DNA of 64,000 bases from positions 1,984,001 through 2,048,000 of the forward strand of contig NZ_JAGRPV010000001.1 in assembly GCF_030014955.1 (NCBI RefSeq). Reading direction: 5' to 3'. Below are positions 1 to 8,306 of this stretch, piece by piece. This stretch comes from Cohnella hashimotonis. GTDB taxonomy: Bacteria; Bacillota; Bacilli; Paenibacillales; Paenibacillaceae. The translations under genes were made by a program, and so were the position numbers. Numbering within the stretch: position 1 is the first letter of the stretch; every line of letters starts with the position of its first letter. The notes under the pieces were generated by a model, which saw only the letters and a list, made by a program, of their open reading frames with translations, ran no database searches and was not told the DNA's origin.

Positions 1-355
1 TCCCCGCGACAAGCTTAATGTGCTGCTCGCCATGATGCCCAACAAGAATCATGAAGGCGCCTTAAGGCATATACTACCAATGGTGAGTACGCTTGTCGTT
101 ACGGAACCGGACCATCATCGCAAGATGGGGGCTGAAGCGCTGGCGGATGTCGCCCGGCGTGCGGGGCGGGATGCGGTCGGCGCGGCATCCGTCATCGTCG
201 AACCGGATTGGCGCAAAGCGCTCGAAAAAATACAAAGCCTCGCGGCCGCCGATCCCGAGGAAAATACGTTGACACTCGTGACGGGCACGCTCTATTTGAT
301 CGCGGATGTCCGTTCATGGCTGCTCGAACGCAAGACTTCTGACAAAGGCTGGTGA
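1..355 (+). CDS. folC: Dihydrofolate/folylpolyglutamate synthase, C-terminal part (truncated by window edge)
   Basis: The open frame enters from the left edge and ends at TGA 353-355, so only about 117 C-terminal residues are present. The segment has the C-terminal Mur-ligase/FolC look: a Rossmann-like stretch ([20 protein letters not shown]) and an ending of the type [15 protein letters not shown], which is typical of the last strand and helix of FolC. FolC adds glutamates to folates in the cytoplasm. Its position just before murC and a spoIIB/maf/radC cluster matches the folC-comC-spoIIB-maf order of Bacillus. The catalytic N-terminal half lies outside the window, so the call rests on the C-terminal domain and context. 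Confidence 0.8.
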   Translation, partial: PRDKLNVLLAMMPNKNHEGALRHILPMVSTLVVTEPDHHRKMGAEALADVARRAGRDAVGAASVIVEPDWRKALEKIQSLAAADPEENTLTLVTGTLYLIADVRSWLLERKTSDKGW

Positions 356-362
356 AGCGTCG

Positions 363-1751
363 TTGGCAACGGCTGAACACGTACATTTTATCGGTATCGG
401 CGGCTATGGGATGAGCGCAATCGCCAGAGTTATGCTGGAGATGGGCTATCATGTGACCGGGTCTGACGTGGCCCGGCAAGAATTGACGGACAAACTGGCC
501 AGCAAAGGGGCCGAGATCTACATCGGACACGAGCCAGGCAACGTCCGAGGCGCCAATCTTGTCGTCTACTCGACGGCACTGGCCCGGGACAACGTAGAGC
601 GCGTGGAGGCAGAGAGCCTTAACATTCCGACGCTGCACCGCGCGCAGATGCTGGCCCGACTGCTTAACAGCCGTACCGGCATCGCGGTGGCAGGCGCGCA
701 CGGCAAGACGACGACCTCCTCGATGATCGCGCTCGTCATGGAGCTGTCCGGCCTGGATCCCACTTATATCATCGGGGGGGAGATCGTGAACGTCGGCACG
801 AATGCGAAGGCCGGCAAAGGCGATCACGTCGTGGCCGAGGCGGACGAGAGCGACGGTTCGTTTCTCCAGTACGAGCCTGCGGTAGCCGTCGTCACGAACA
901 TCGAGGCGGATCATCTCGAGAACTACGACGGGGATTTTGGCAAGCTCAAGGCGGCTTACGTACAATTCCTTAAGCAGGTCCGTCCGGACGGCTGCGCCGT
1001 CGTATGCGCGGACGACGACAACGTCAGGGAGCTGCTCCCCCAGGTCGCGGGAACCAACGTGATCACCTACGGCATCGACCAGGAGGCGGATTATAAAGCG
1101 GTCTCCATCGAGTTGGGCGATCGCCAAGCTTCCTTTACTGTCGTTAAGGGCGGGGAGACGCTCGGTCTCGTTCGCCTGTCCGTGCCCGGATTGCATAACG
1201 TTTACAATGCGCTCGCCACGATCGTCGTTTGCCTGCACGCAGGCGCGCCGTTCGATCGGATCGCGTCGTCGATCGTTGAGTTCAGGGGCGCGAAGCGCCG
1301 GTTTCAGGTGCTCGGGGACGTGAACGACGTGCTCGTTATCGACGATTATGCGCACCATCCGACCGAGATCCAGGCGACGATCCTGGCGGCCAAGGCGACG
1401 GGCAAACGTATTTTGGCGGTATTCCAGCCTCAGCGGTACACGCGTACCTACTTCTTGCTGGATGCGTTCAGCCGGGCATTCGCCGAGGCGGACGAGGTGT
1501 ATATTACCGATATTTACTCGCCGGCCGGCGAGAAGCGCATCGAGGGCGTCACGTCGTCGCGTCTCGTCCAGTTGATCGCCGAGAACAGCAACGCCAACGT
1601 CTCTTACGTCCCGACGCGGGAGCAGGTCCGCGACCTGCTCGCCGAGCGCGTGAAGCCCGGCGATCTCGTGCTGACGATGGGAGCCGGCGATATCTGGAAG
1701 TCGGCCGACGAGCTGGCCCGCATCCTGCGGGATCGGGCCGGGAAGCAATAG
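363..1751 (+). CDS. murC: UDP-N-acetylmuramate--L-alanine ligase MurC
   Basis: MurC attaches L-alanine to UDP-MurNAc using ATP, a cytoplasmic step of peptidoglycan precursor synthesis. About 462 residues, normal for the family. The N-terminal nucleotide-binding motif [11 protein letters not shown] is followed by the ATP P-loop [11 protein letters not shown] near residues 111-121 and by the late motif [10 protein letters not shown]. The same frame has an ATG at 306, but it lies inside folC; I chose TTG 363 because family members begin a few residues before [10 protein letters not shown] and it sits 7 bases after the folC stop. An AAAGG at 344-348 is a modest ribosome site. In B. subtilis murC is elsewhere, so its place here between folC and spoIIB is a Paenibacillaceae-type arrangement. 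Confidence 0.95.
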   Translation: MATAEHVHFIGIGGYGMSAIARVMLEMGYHVTGSDVARQELTDKLASKGAEIYIGHEPGNVRGANLVVYSTALARDNVERVEAESLNIPTLHRAQMLARLLNSRTGIAVAGAHGKTTTSSMIALVMELSGLDPTYIIGGEIVNVGTNAKAGKGDHVVAEADESDGSFLQYEPAVAVVTNIEADHLENYDGDFGKLKAAYVQFLKQVRPDGCAVVCADDDNVRELLPQVAGTNVITYGIDQEADYKAVSIELGDRQASFTVVKGGETLGLVRLSVPGLHNVYNALATIVVCLHAGAPFDRIASSIVEFRGAKRRFQVLGDVNDVLVIDDYAHHPTEIQATILAAKATGKRILAVFQPQRYTRTYFLLDAFSRAFAEADEVYITDIYSPAGEKRIEGVTSSRLVQLIAENSNANVSYVPTREQVRDLLAERVKPGDLVLTMGAGDIWKSADELARILRDRAGKQ

Positions 1752-1760
1752 CATGACCGA

Positions 1761-1794
1761 AGCGCAGCGGGATCGCCCCGCTGCGCTTTTTTTT
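1761..1794 (+). terminator. Intrinsic terminator after murC
   Basis: A 10-bp perfect stem (AGCGCAGCGG, 1761-1770, with 1778-1787), a 7-base loop and an eight-T run (1787-1794) lie 9 bases after the murC stop. This separates murC from the sporulation gene that follows. Confidence 0.9.
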
Positions 1795-1828
1795 GGAATA
1801 TCTCACGGAGTAGGCGGTTTTCTGGCAA

Positions 1829-1857
1829 TCATATTCTCTCTCATTCGATCATAGACT
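1829..1857 (+). promoter_or_regulatory. Sigma-E-type promoter before the SpoIIB-like gene
   Basis: TCATATT (1829-1835) matches the known sigma-E -35 consensus kmATATT exactly. After a 14-base spacer, CATAGACT (1850-1857) matches 7 of 8 positions of the -10 consensus CATACAhT. It ends 34 bases before the ATG at 1892. CATAGACTA also fits the sigma-K -10 form CATAnnnTA. This is a sequence match only; mother-cell expression is inferred. Confidence 0.7.
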
Positions 1858-1891
1858 AGGATTAATAGACGAAGCAGGGAGAGAAGCCAAG

Positions 1892-3775
1892 ATGCAGCCA
1901 ACTTCCAGAATGACCTTTAAATTCGACGGCAACCTGCCAAGGGAAGTCCGAAACGATAGCACCGATCAGCAAGCTTCCGATCTACGATTGTCGTCGCAGG
2001 GAGGCACCGGCGCCGCACTCGCGGATCCGACAGCTCCTGGCTTCAAGCCTCGCGGATTCTCGGCGCAGTCAGGCAGGCAGTCGCAGAATATCGGCAGCGG
2101 TTATCGCCTGCCGGGCAAAGGCGCGCATATCGGGCAAGGGCGACCGTCCCCGGAACCCGCGGTCGCGGCCCGTACGCAAGCCGTTTTGGCAGAGGAAAAA
2201 AAACTTGCGTCCGAAAGCGCGCAGCAGAATTCGTTCGTGGGCAATCATTCGTCCGGCGCTGCTCCGTCTGGCATTTATCCTCAAGGTGCGCTTTTCCACA
2301 ACGAACATCCGCCAGGCGCACATCTGAAGCAAGCAAAATGGCCCCACAACTATCCAAACCGATCAAATTTGAACCCTACAGATTCGAAACCCGCAGATTC
2401 GAACCGCCCATATCGACCCGACACACAGCGGATCGAATCGAAAGCGCACAGCAAACCGGCTCTGCGCGACGTGCATACCGTCGCTTATCAGGACGACGTC
2501 GAAGGTCTGGAGCAGATGATCCGCGGAACAGACTGGGATCGCGACCTCCGGCAGACCGAGGGGCGTTCGGTGACTGCGAGCCGCCTGAAATCCGCGCAGC
2601 CCGGCCGCGTCGCCGGCTTTCGCAAGCCGTCTTCCGTCGAAGCGCCGCTTTCCCCTGCACTTCCTCATGGCGATGATCGTCGTGCAACGGCCGGGCCGCT
2701 AATACAAGCTGTTTATCCGCCTGCCGATGACCATGATCCATATGCGCTTAATCATACCGATGCGTATGGCGTTCGTTCGATACATGCTCACTCTGAACAT
2801 GCTCACTCTGAAATGGATATGAATGCGGACGAGCGGTGGATGGATGGCGGGGAGACACGGAGATATCGCGGCGGGCCGTCATGGATGCGCATTTTCGCCT
2901 CGATCGCTGCGGCGATCTTGACGGGTGCGATATTCGGTTATATCGTGCTTGCGCTGTTCACGGGCGAGCCGATCTTGCCAACCGGAAGCGCCGCGGATCC
3001 GGCGTCCGCCGGTTTGCAGCCTGGCGCTTCGGGGGTGGCGGCAAGCGGCAGCAAGGCCGATCTTGCGGCGACAGGGAAGACGCCGACCGATAAATCTGAG
3101 GGCGCGGGCGCCGCAGGAGCAGCACACCCGGACAAGACCACGGGAGCTGCAGGCGATGCACAGGTACCGGCCTCGGTCAGCTACCTGCTGCAATACGGCG
3201 TTTTCCAGAGCGAGGCCAGCATGAACGAAGCCGTCCAGGCGTTGACGAGCCAGGGCATCGCGGCGGCTACGGATACGACGGACGGGTACCGCGTATATGC
3301 GGGAATCGCATCCGGCAAAAACGAGGCGGAGAAGCTGGCTGCGGTTTTGACGGACGAGGAACTGTACGCGAAGGCGCTGGATAACAGGGCGCTCTCGCTG
3401 CCGCAGACGCCCGCGGCGGTATCGTGGGCGGCATTTCTCGAGGAGAGCGATGCGCTCGGCCGCTTGCTGGCCGGGACTTCGGCAGAGCTGCTCGAAAAGG
3501 GAGGCAATGCGCCGCCGAGCGAGCAGTCCTCCGCCGATCTGCAAGCTGCCTGGAAACGCTGGAAGGCGACCACGGCAGATATGACCGTATGGTCCGGCAG
3601 CCGCAGCGACCCTGCGGGCGCCTTGGCCGCTCACCTCGAGGCGGCGTCCGGTCAATGGACCGCATACGTCAAGGAGCCGTCCGCAGCCCGCATGCGCGCC
3701 GTACAGGCTTCGACCATGAAAGCGGCATTGATCGCCCGCCAACTGCGCGAGGAGCTGGGCGAGGATGGCGACTAA
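1892..3775 (+). CDS. spoIIB: SpoIIB-like SPOR-domain membrane protein (enlarged)
   Basis: A 627-residue protein. Residues 1-330 are hydrophilic, low-complexity and rich in Ser, Pro, Gly, His and Arg. One membrane segment follows (about 331-356, WMRIFASIAAAILTGAIFGY), then a Gly/Ala-rich linker, then a SPOR domain near 429-500 (LLQYGVFQSEASMNEAV and TTDGYRVYAGIASGKNEAEKL), then an alpha-helical tail. SPOR domains bind septal peptidoglycan stripped of stem peptides. In B. subtilis the gene at this spot, just before maf-radC-mreB, is spoIIB, a single-pass SPOR protein of about 330 residues that helps engulfment. This one is almost twice that size, mostly through the cytoplasmic half, so homology rests on architecture and synteny. 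GGGAGAG at 1879-1885 is the ribosome site. The promoter looks sigma-E dependent. Confidence 0.65.
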   Translation: MQPTSRMTFKFDGNLPREVRNDSTDQQASDLRLSSQGGTGAALADPTAPGFKPRGFSAQSGRQSQNIGSGYRLPGKGAHIGQGRPSPEPAVAARTQAVLAEEKKLASESAQQNSFVGNHSSGAAPSGIYPQGALFHNEHPPGAHLKQAKWPHNYPNRSNLNPTDSKPADSNRPYRPDTQRIESKAHSKPALRDVHTVAYQDDVEGLEQMIRGTDWDRDLRQTEGRSVTASRLKSAQPGRVAGFRKPSSVEAPLSPALPHGDDRRATAGPLIQAVYPPADDHDPYALNHTDAYGVRSIHAHSEHAHSEMDMNADERWMDGGETRRYRGGPSWMRIFASIAAAILTGAIFGYIVLALFTGEPILPTGSAADPASAGLQPGASGVAASGSKADLAATGKTPTDKSEGAGAAGAAHPDKTTGAAGDAQVPASVSYLLQYGVFQSEASMNEAVQALTSQGIAAATDTTDGYRVYAGIASGKNEAEKLAAVLTDEELYAKALDNRALSLPQTPAAVSWAAFLEESDALGRLLAGTSAELLEKGGNAPPSEQSSADLQAAWKRWKATTADMTVWSGSRSDPAGALAAHLEAASGQWTAYVKEPSAARMRAVQASTMKAALIARQLREELGEDGD

Positions 3776-3876
3776 GCTTCGACTTTAGTAACGTAACGGG
3801 CGACATCGCCCTGCGCAGAGCGCGCAAGCTGGACCACAAGACCTACTTCCGCCGTCGCTTGCCGCATTGCGCTCGC

Positions 3877-3905
3877 AGACAGCCCCGTCCCAGGGGCTGT
3901 CTTTG
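3877..3905 (+). terminator. Probable terminator after the SpoIIB-like gene
   Basis: A perfect 10-bp GC-rich stem (AGACAGCCCC, 3877-3886, with 3893-3902) has a 6-base loop. Only a short T-rich tail follows (TTTG), so termination may be partial. Confidence 0.6.
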
Positions 3906-3914
3906 CGTTGTCCA

Positions 3915-3943
3915 TTGTGCGTGCCGCCGCAGCCACGTATAAT
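3915..3943 (+). promoter_or_regulatory. Sigma-A promoter for the DUF4321-maf-radC unit
   Basis: A perfect -10 TATAAT (3938-3943) is preceded, after 17 bases, by a weak -35 TTGTGC (3915-3920). The expected transcription start near 3950 lies just before the coding start chosen for DUF4321 and after the preceding terminator. Confidence 0.6.
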
Positions 3944-3984
3944 AATGAAGCAAGTGTCAAAAAATGGCGGGAGACGTAGATAGC

Positions 3985-4227
3985 GTGAAGAAAAACGGCT
4001 GGATTTTAATTTTATTCGTATTCCTCGGCATGCTGGCCGGCGCGCTTGTCGCGGACTGGCTGAAGCGCGTCCCGGGGCTCGACTTCCTCACGCGGACGGT
4101 GAAGGTACATTGGTCGCCTTCCGCCGATCTGCTGGTTCTCGTTTACAACATCAACATCTCGCTGAACGTGAGCCTGCTCAGTATGGTCGGCATCGCGGCG
4201 GCAATCTGGATTTACCGTAAGATGTAA
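3985..4227 (+). CDS. DUF4321 small membrane protein
   Basis: An 80-residue protein (if read from GTG 3985) with two membrane segments: near the N terminus (GWILILFVFLGMLAGALVADW) and near the C terminus (LNVSLLSMVGIAAAIWIY). The short segment between them contains VPGLDFLTRTVKVHWSP, typical of DUF4321 proteins found upstream of maf in Paenibacillaceae. Function unknown. An in-frame ATG at 3964 has no ribosome site, whereas GGGAG (3969-3973) sits 11 bases before GTG 3985, so GTG is preferred. It probably shares a transcript with maf and radC. Confidence 0.75.
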   Translation: MKKNGWILILFVFLGMLAGALVADWLKRVPGLDFLTRTVKVHWSPSADLLVLVYNINISLNVSLLSMVGIAAAIWIYRKM

Positions 4228-4276
4228 ATGAATGTCATAAGACAAAGCAAGCGATATTGAAAGGGAGATTTCCGAT

Positions 4277-4888
4277 ATGTCCCATATTGCAGCGCCGGAT
4301 TCGCGCGTTACGCTCGTTCTCGCTTCCACCTCGCCTCGCAGGCAGCAATTGATCGGCTTGCTCGGTCTGCCTGTCGAGATTATTCCTAGTCATGCCGACG
4401 AGGATACGCCCGCGGACTGGAGTCCCGCCCGCATCGTCGAAGAACTCGCACACCGCAAAGCTTCCGCCGTACGGGAGCGCGCTGCGCAGACGCAGGGCGC
4501 GATCGTCGTAGGCAGCGATACGATCGTCGTGCTGGACGGGGACGTACTGGGCAAACCGAAGGACCGAGCGGACGCCGTGTCGATGCTGACGCGCCTCGCA
4601 GGCCGCGGCCACGAGGTATTCACAGGCCTATGCTGCATCGAAGCGGCGTCCGGACGTACCGTCGTGTCGCACAGCGTCACGCGCGTGTTCATGCGGCCGC
4701 TTGCCGAGAATCAGATCGTCCGTTACGTCGAATCGGGCGAGCCGATGGATAAAGCCGGCGCGTACGGCATTCAGGAAATCGGCGCGATGCTCGTCGACCG
4801 CATCGAAGGCGACTTTTTTACCGTCGTCGGCTTGCCTGTTTCCATGCTCGCGGCGCAGCTCGGCGAGTTCGGGCTTCAGCTTCCCTGA
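4277..4888 (+). CDS. maf: Maf-like nucleotide pyrophosphatase
   Basis: 203 residues. The N-terminal motif LASTSPRRQQLIGLLGL and the central motif GSDTIVVLDGDVLGKP are diagnostic for Maf/HAM1-like house-cleaning enzymes, which hydrolyse non-canonical or modified nucleoside triphosphates (dTTP/UTP type) to monophosphates. AAGGGAGAT at 4260-4268 is a good ribosome site for ATG 4277. Its place just before radC-mreBCD-minCD matches B. subtilis, where Maf overproduction affects septation. Confidence 0.93.
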   Translation: MSHIAAPDSRVTLVLASTSPRRQQLIGLLGLPVEIIPSHADEDTPADWSPARIVEELAHRKASAVRERAAQTQGAIVVGSDTIVVLDGDVLGKPKDRADAVSMLTRLAGRGHEVFTGLCCIEAASGRTVVSHSVTRVFMRPLAENQIVRYVESGEPMDKAGAYGIQEIGAMLVDRIEGDFFTVVGLPVSMLAAQLGEFGLQLP

Positions 4889-5021
4889 CCGGGTCGGAAG
4901 AGGGATTTCGCATGGGCGACGCACGACGGCCGCGACCAGGCCGCGGGGTAGCGTCCCTCCGGAAGACCTTGAGCCGATATCCGCAGCCGATGCGGTCGAT
5001 AGGGAAGAGGGTATGATCGAT

Positions 5022-5711
5022 ATGGAACAACGCGCTTACATGCTAAGGGAAATGCCGGAAAACGAAAGGCCCCGCGAACGCATGCAGAGTCGGGGGGCAG
5101 CGGCGCTCAGTCATGCCGAGCTGCTCGCCATTCTGCTGCGCACGGGCACGAAGAACGAGTCCGCGATTCATCTCGCGCAGCGCATTCTGAACGAGTGCGG
5201 CGGGCTTCGCAGACTGGCCGAGCGCGCATGGGACGAGCTTATTCATATCAAAGGCATCGGCCCGGCCAAGGCGCTGGAGCTGCAGGCTTCGATCGAGCTC
5301 GGCAGGCGCATGGCCCGCGCGCGGCTGCCCGAGATGCCGCGAATCCAGCGTCCCCAGGACGCTTCAGAGCTGCTCATGGAGGAAATGCGGCATTTGCGCG
5401 AAGAGCGCTTCGTCTGTCTGTTTCTCGATACGAAAAATCAGGTCATCGGGATGGACACGCTGTCCGTCGGCTCCTTGAGCGCTGCGATCGTGCATCCGCG
5501 CGAAGTTTTTCGTGCTGCCATCCGCCGCAGCAGCGCCTCCATTATCTGCGCGCACAACCATCCTAGCGGAGATCCGACGCCAAGCGCAGAAGATATAGCG
5601 CTTACCCGGAGGCTTGCCGAAGCCGGCCAGCTGGTCGGGATCGAATTGCTCGACCATTTGGTAATCGGTGACAATCGCTTTGTAAGTTTGAAGGAGCTAG
5701 GCTCCATGTAA
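5022..5711 (+). CDS. radC: RadC family JAB/MPN-domain protein
   Basis: 229 residues from ATG 5022. The N-terminal part carries a helix-hairpin-helix (LIHIKGIGPAKALELQAS). The C-terminal JAMM/MPN+ domain has the metal motif HxH-x10-D (HNHPSGDPTPSAED), and the start motif ERPRERM is typical. The open frame extends upstream to 4701 across the end of maf, but GGAAGAGG (5003-5010) lies 11 bases before ATG 5022. ATG 5013 and ATG 5041 are weaker alternatives. Despite its name the family is not clearly a repair protein; its cellular role is not settled. Confidence 0.92.
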   Translation: MEQRAYMLREMPENERPRERMQSRGAAALSHAELLAILLRTGTKNESAIHLAQRILNECGGLRRLAERAWDELIHIKGIGPAKALELQASIELGRRMARARLPEMPRIQRPQDASELLMEEMRHLREERFVCLFLDTKNQVIGMDTLSVGSLSAAIVHPREVFRAAIRRSSASIICAHNHPSGDPTPSAEDIALTRRLAEAGQLVGIELLDHLVIGDNRFVSLKELGSM

Positions 5712-5717
5712 TATAAT
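5688..5717 (+). promoter_or_regulatory. Sigma-A promoter for mreBCD
   Basis: TTGAAG (5688-5693), an 18-base spacer and a perfect TATAAT (5712-5717). The site overlaps the last codons of radC and lies 33 bases before mreB, implying that the shape genes can be transcribed independently of radC. Confidence 0.75.
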
Positions 5718-5750
5718 ATACAGGATTGTCCCAACAGGAGGTTACAAAGC

Positions 5751-6776
5751 ATGTTCGGAGGATTTACACGAGACCTGGGTATTGACCTGGGCACAGCTAA
5801 CACACTTGTATACGTCAAAGGCAAAGGCATCGTCGTCAGGGAGCCCTCCGTGGTCGCCCTTCGTACCGATACAAAGAAGATCGAAGCCGTTGGCGAAGCA
5901 GCCAAGAAAATGATCGGACGGACCCCGGGCAACATCCGCGCCATTCGTCCGATGAAGGACGGCGTTATCGCCGACTTCGACACGACCGCTACCATGATCA
6001 AGTACTTTTTGAATCGCGCGCAGAAGCAGCGCTCCTTCCCTTCGCGTCATCCCAACGTGATGATCTGCGTGCCTTCCGGCATCACCGCCGTAGAGAAGCG
6101 CGCTGTCGAAGACGCCGCCAAGCAAGCAGGCGCACGTGAAGCCGTCACGATCGAGGAGCCGTTCGCGGCCGCCATCGGCGCCGATCTGCCCGTCTGGGAG
6201 CCGACCGGCAGCATGGTCGTCGACATCGGCGGCGGCACGACCGAAGTCGCGGTCATCTCGCTCGGCGGCATCGTCACGAGCCGTTCGATCCGGGTAGCCG
6301 GCGACGAGATGGACGAGTCTATCATGCAGTACATCAAGCGTCTCTACAATTTGATGATCGGCGAGCGCACGAGCGAGCAGCTCAAGATGGAGATCGGCTC
6401 GGCGATGCCGCTGGACAAGATGGAGTCGATCGAGATTCGCGGCCGCGACCTGGTCACCGGATTGCCGAAGACGCTCGCCATTACGTCCGACGAGATCACC
6501 GAAGCACTCGCCGACACGGTCAACGCGATCGTGGACGCCGTCAAGGTTACGCTGGAGAAGTGCCCGCCCGAGCTGTCGGCGGACATCATGGACCGCGGCA
6601 TCGTGCTGACGGGCGGAGGCGGCCTGCTTCGCAACCTGGACAGGCTCCTCGCCAGAGAGACCGGCATGCCGGTCATCGTCGCCGAGAACCCGCTGGATTG
6701 CGTCGCGATCGGTACGGGCAGGGCGCTCGAAAATATCCATCTGTTCAAGTCCAAGGGCTCCTCGCGCGGCCGCTAA
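5751..6776 (+). CDS. mreB: Rod-shape actin homologue MreB
   Basis: 341 residues, the standard MreB length. The phosphate-1 motif [19 protein letters not shown] is at the N terminus, followed by [12 protein letters not shown], the VDIGGGTTE phosphate-2 motif and [15 protein letters not shown] near the C terminus, all of the actin/HSP70 ATPase fold. MreB filaments on the inner membrane direct lateral wall synthesis together with MreC, MreD and RodA, all encoded nearby. A strong ribosome site AGGAGG (5737-5742) precedes ATG 5751. Confidence 0.97.
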   Translation: MFGGFTRDLGIDLGTANTLVYVKGKGIVVREPSVVALRTDTKKIEAVGEAAKKMIGRTPGNIRAIRPMKDGVIADFDTTATMIKYFLNRAQKQRSFPSRHPNVMICVPSGITAVEKRAVEDAAKQAGAREAVTIEEPFAAAIGADLPVWEPTGSMVVDIGGGTTEVAVISLGGIVTSRSIRVAGDEMDESIMQYIKRLYNLMIGERTSEQLKMEIGSAMPLDKMESIEIRGRDLVTGLPKTLAITSDEITEALADTVNAIVDAVKVTLEKCPPELSADIMDRGIVLTGGGGLLRNLDRLLARETGMPVIVAENPLDCVAIGTGRALENIHLFKSKGSSRGR

Positions 6777-6824
6777 TGCGCAAGGTACCGCCGTTCGGCG
6801 GCATGTCAGAAGCAGGTGATCGTT

Positions 6825-7688
6825 ATTTTTAAATTATTCGGGACCAAACGTTTATTCATTCTCATGATCGGCTTGATCCTTTTTATCGCCGTCATGGGGT
6901 TCACCTTGCGCCGCAGCGGCCTGACGTGGCCCGAACGATTCGTTAACGATGCGTTCGGGACCGCGCAAAGCGTGCTGTATCGGCCGGTCGGAGCGGTCGC
7001 GGGCTTTTTCCGCGACCTCGGCCGGCTTTCCGACGTCTACAAGGAGAATGAGGAGCTGCGCCGTACGGTGGCGAAGTACATTCAGGATCAGATCCGGTAC
7101 AATGACATCGCAAGCGTTAACGAGCGATACAAGCAGGAACTTGAGTTCAAACAGAGGCAAGAGCAATTATTCAGCTACAAGTATGTCATTTCGCAGGTCA
7201 TCGCGAGTGGATCCAATCCGTACGACAAGACGATCAAGATCGATCAGGGCTCCCATGACGGCGTGAAGCCGAACATGGCGGTTGTCACTGTGGACGGTCT
7301 CGTCGGTCTCGTCAGCAAGGTGTCGGAGTTCACGTCGACGGTCATGCCGATCACCGAACTGGATTCCACGGCGCCGGATACGATCCAGATCTCCGCGACC
7401 GTATCGGGCAAGGAGCAGCAGGTATTCGGCATCGTCGATTACGACAAGGAAAACGGCGTCATGCGCATGAGCAAAATCGATGAAAACGCGAACGTGGCCG
7501 AGGGCGACACGGTCGTCACGTCGGGTCAAGGCGGCGTCCTGCCAAAAGGCCTTATTATCGGCAAAGTGCTGACCAATCAGGTCGGCGATTTTGGCCTCAC
7601 GCATACGGCGACGATCCAGCCGGCTGCCAAGTTCGACCATCTATACGAAGTATTCGTCGTGATGACGCCGGATCCGGATCAGCCATGA
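6825..7688 (+). CDS. mreC: Rod-shape determining protein MreC (probable AUU start)
   Basis: About 287 residues. One N-terminal membrane segment (LFILMIGLILFIAVMGFTL), a coiled coil (VYKENEELRRTVAKYI) and two beta-barrel halves (GSHDGVKPNMAVVT, GGVLPKGLIIGKV) are the standard MreC plan. It links MreB to the elongasome outside the membrane. No ATG opens the frame. GTG 6816 lies inside the sequence AGGTGATC (6814-6821), which is perfectly complementary to the 16S 3' end. That site is spaced correctly, 8 bases from the core AGG, for ATT 6825, which yields the family-like start FKLFGTKRL. I therefore place the start at ATT; GTG 6816 is the conventional alternative. It overlaps mreD by 4 bases. Confidence 0.9.
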   Translation: MFKLFGTKRLFILMIGLILFIAVMGFTLRRSGLTWPERFVNDAFGTAQSVLYRPVGAVAGFFRDLGRLSDVYKENEELRRTVAKYIQDQIRYNDIASVNERYKQELEFKQRQEQLFSYKYVISQVIASGSNPYDKTIKIDQGSHDGVKPNMAVVTVDGLVGLVSKVSEFTSTVMPITELDSTAPDTIQISATVSGKEQQVFGIVDYDKENGVMRMSKIDENANVAEGDTVVTSGQGGVLPKGLIIGKVLTNQVGDFGLTHTATIQPAAKFDHLYEVFVVMTPDPDQP

Positions 7689-8221
7689 CAAAGATTCGTT
7701 TGAACCGGGCCATCGTGGTTACGCTCATTTTTCTGCTGATACAGACGTCGGTCCTGCCCTGGCTCGTTCCGTCCGCCTGGAGCGGCCGGCTGCTGCTGCA
7801 TCTGCCGTTCGTCATGACGGTTTTCGTCGCACTGCTGGGCGGTCGTCATCGCGCTTTTTTGTTCGGCCTCGGGTTCGGTTTGCTCGAGGATATGCTGTTT
7901 TACGGCCATATGATCGGCGCATACGCCTTCGGCATGGCGCTGATCGGTTATCTGATCGGGCTTGCTTTCGAGCGCAAGCTGAGCACCTTGGCCTTCGTCC
8001 TCCTTTTGACCGGTATGGGCAGCGGTTTGTTGGACATGCTCGTCTATTTCGTTTACAAGCTGTTCTCCTTGACGCACCTTAGCGCAAGCTTTGTCTTCTT
8101 CTGGCAGGTGCTGCCGACGCTGCTGCTGCACATGCTGGTTGCTTTGGCGCTGTACCTGCCGTCGCGACGCTTCCTGGTTCGGCAAGTCGTATCGCAAACG
8201 GAGGCAGCCGAAGGCAATTGA
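7685..8221 (+). CDS. mreD: Rod-shape determining membrane protein MreD
   Basis: 178 residues, almost wholly hydrophobic with about five membrane segments, and containing the family signature GLGFGLLEDMLFYGHMIGAYAFG. ATG 7685 overlaps the mreC stop (ATGA), indicating translational coupling within mreBCD. MreD works with MreC and RodA/PBP in lateral wall growth. Confidence 0.93.
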   Translation: MTKIRLNRAIVVTLIFLLIQTSVLPWLVPSAWSGRLLLHLPFVMTVFVALLGGRHRAFLFGLGFGLLEDMLFYGHMIGAYAFGMALIGYLIGLAFERKLSTLAFVLLLTGMGSGLLDMLVYFVYKLFSLTHLSASFVFFWQVLPTLLLHMLVALALYLPSRRFLVRQVVSQTEAAEGN

Positions 8222-8306
8222 GCTTCGCGCCGCACGCAGAGCGAGGCGGCCAGGCAGGAATTCGGACTTTCTTGCCCGAATTGGTTAGCAGTAGGAGGGA
8301 CGAGGC

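Noticed and set aside
192-1754. 520-codon open frame on the minus strand opposite murC
   Set aside because: It is the antisense shadow of murC, has Arg/His-rich composition typical of GC-rich antisense frames, and no ribosome site or family motif.
8222-8306. Hairpin AATTCGG/CCGAATT between mreD and minC
   Set aside because: Seven base pairs with a large loop and no T run; not enough to call a terminator.
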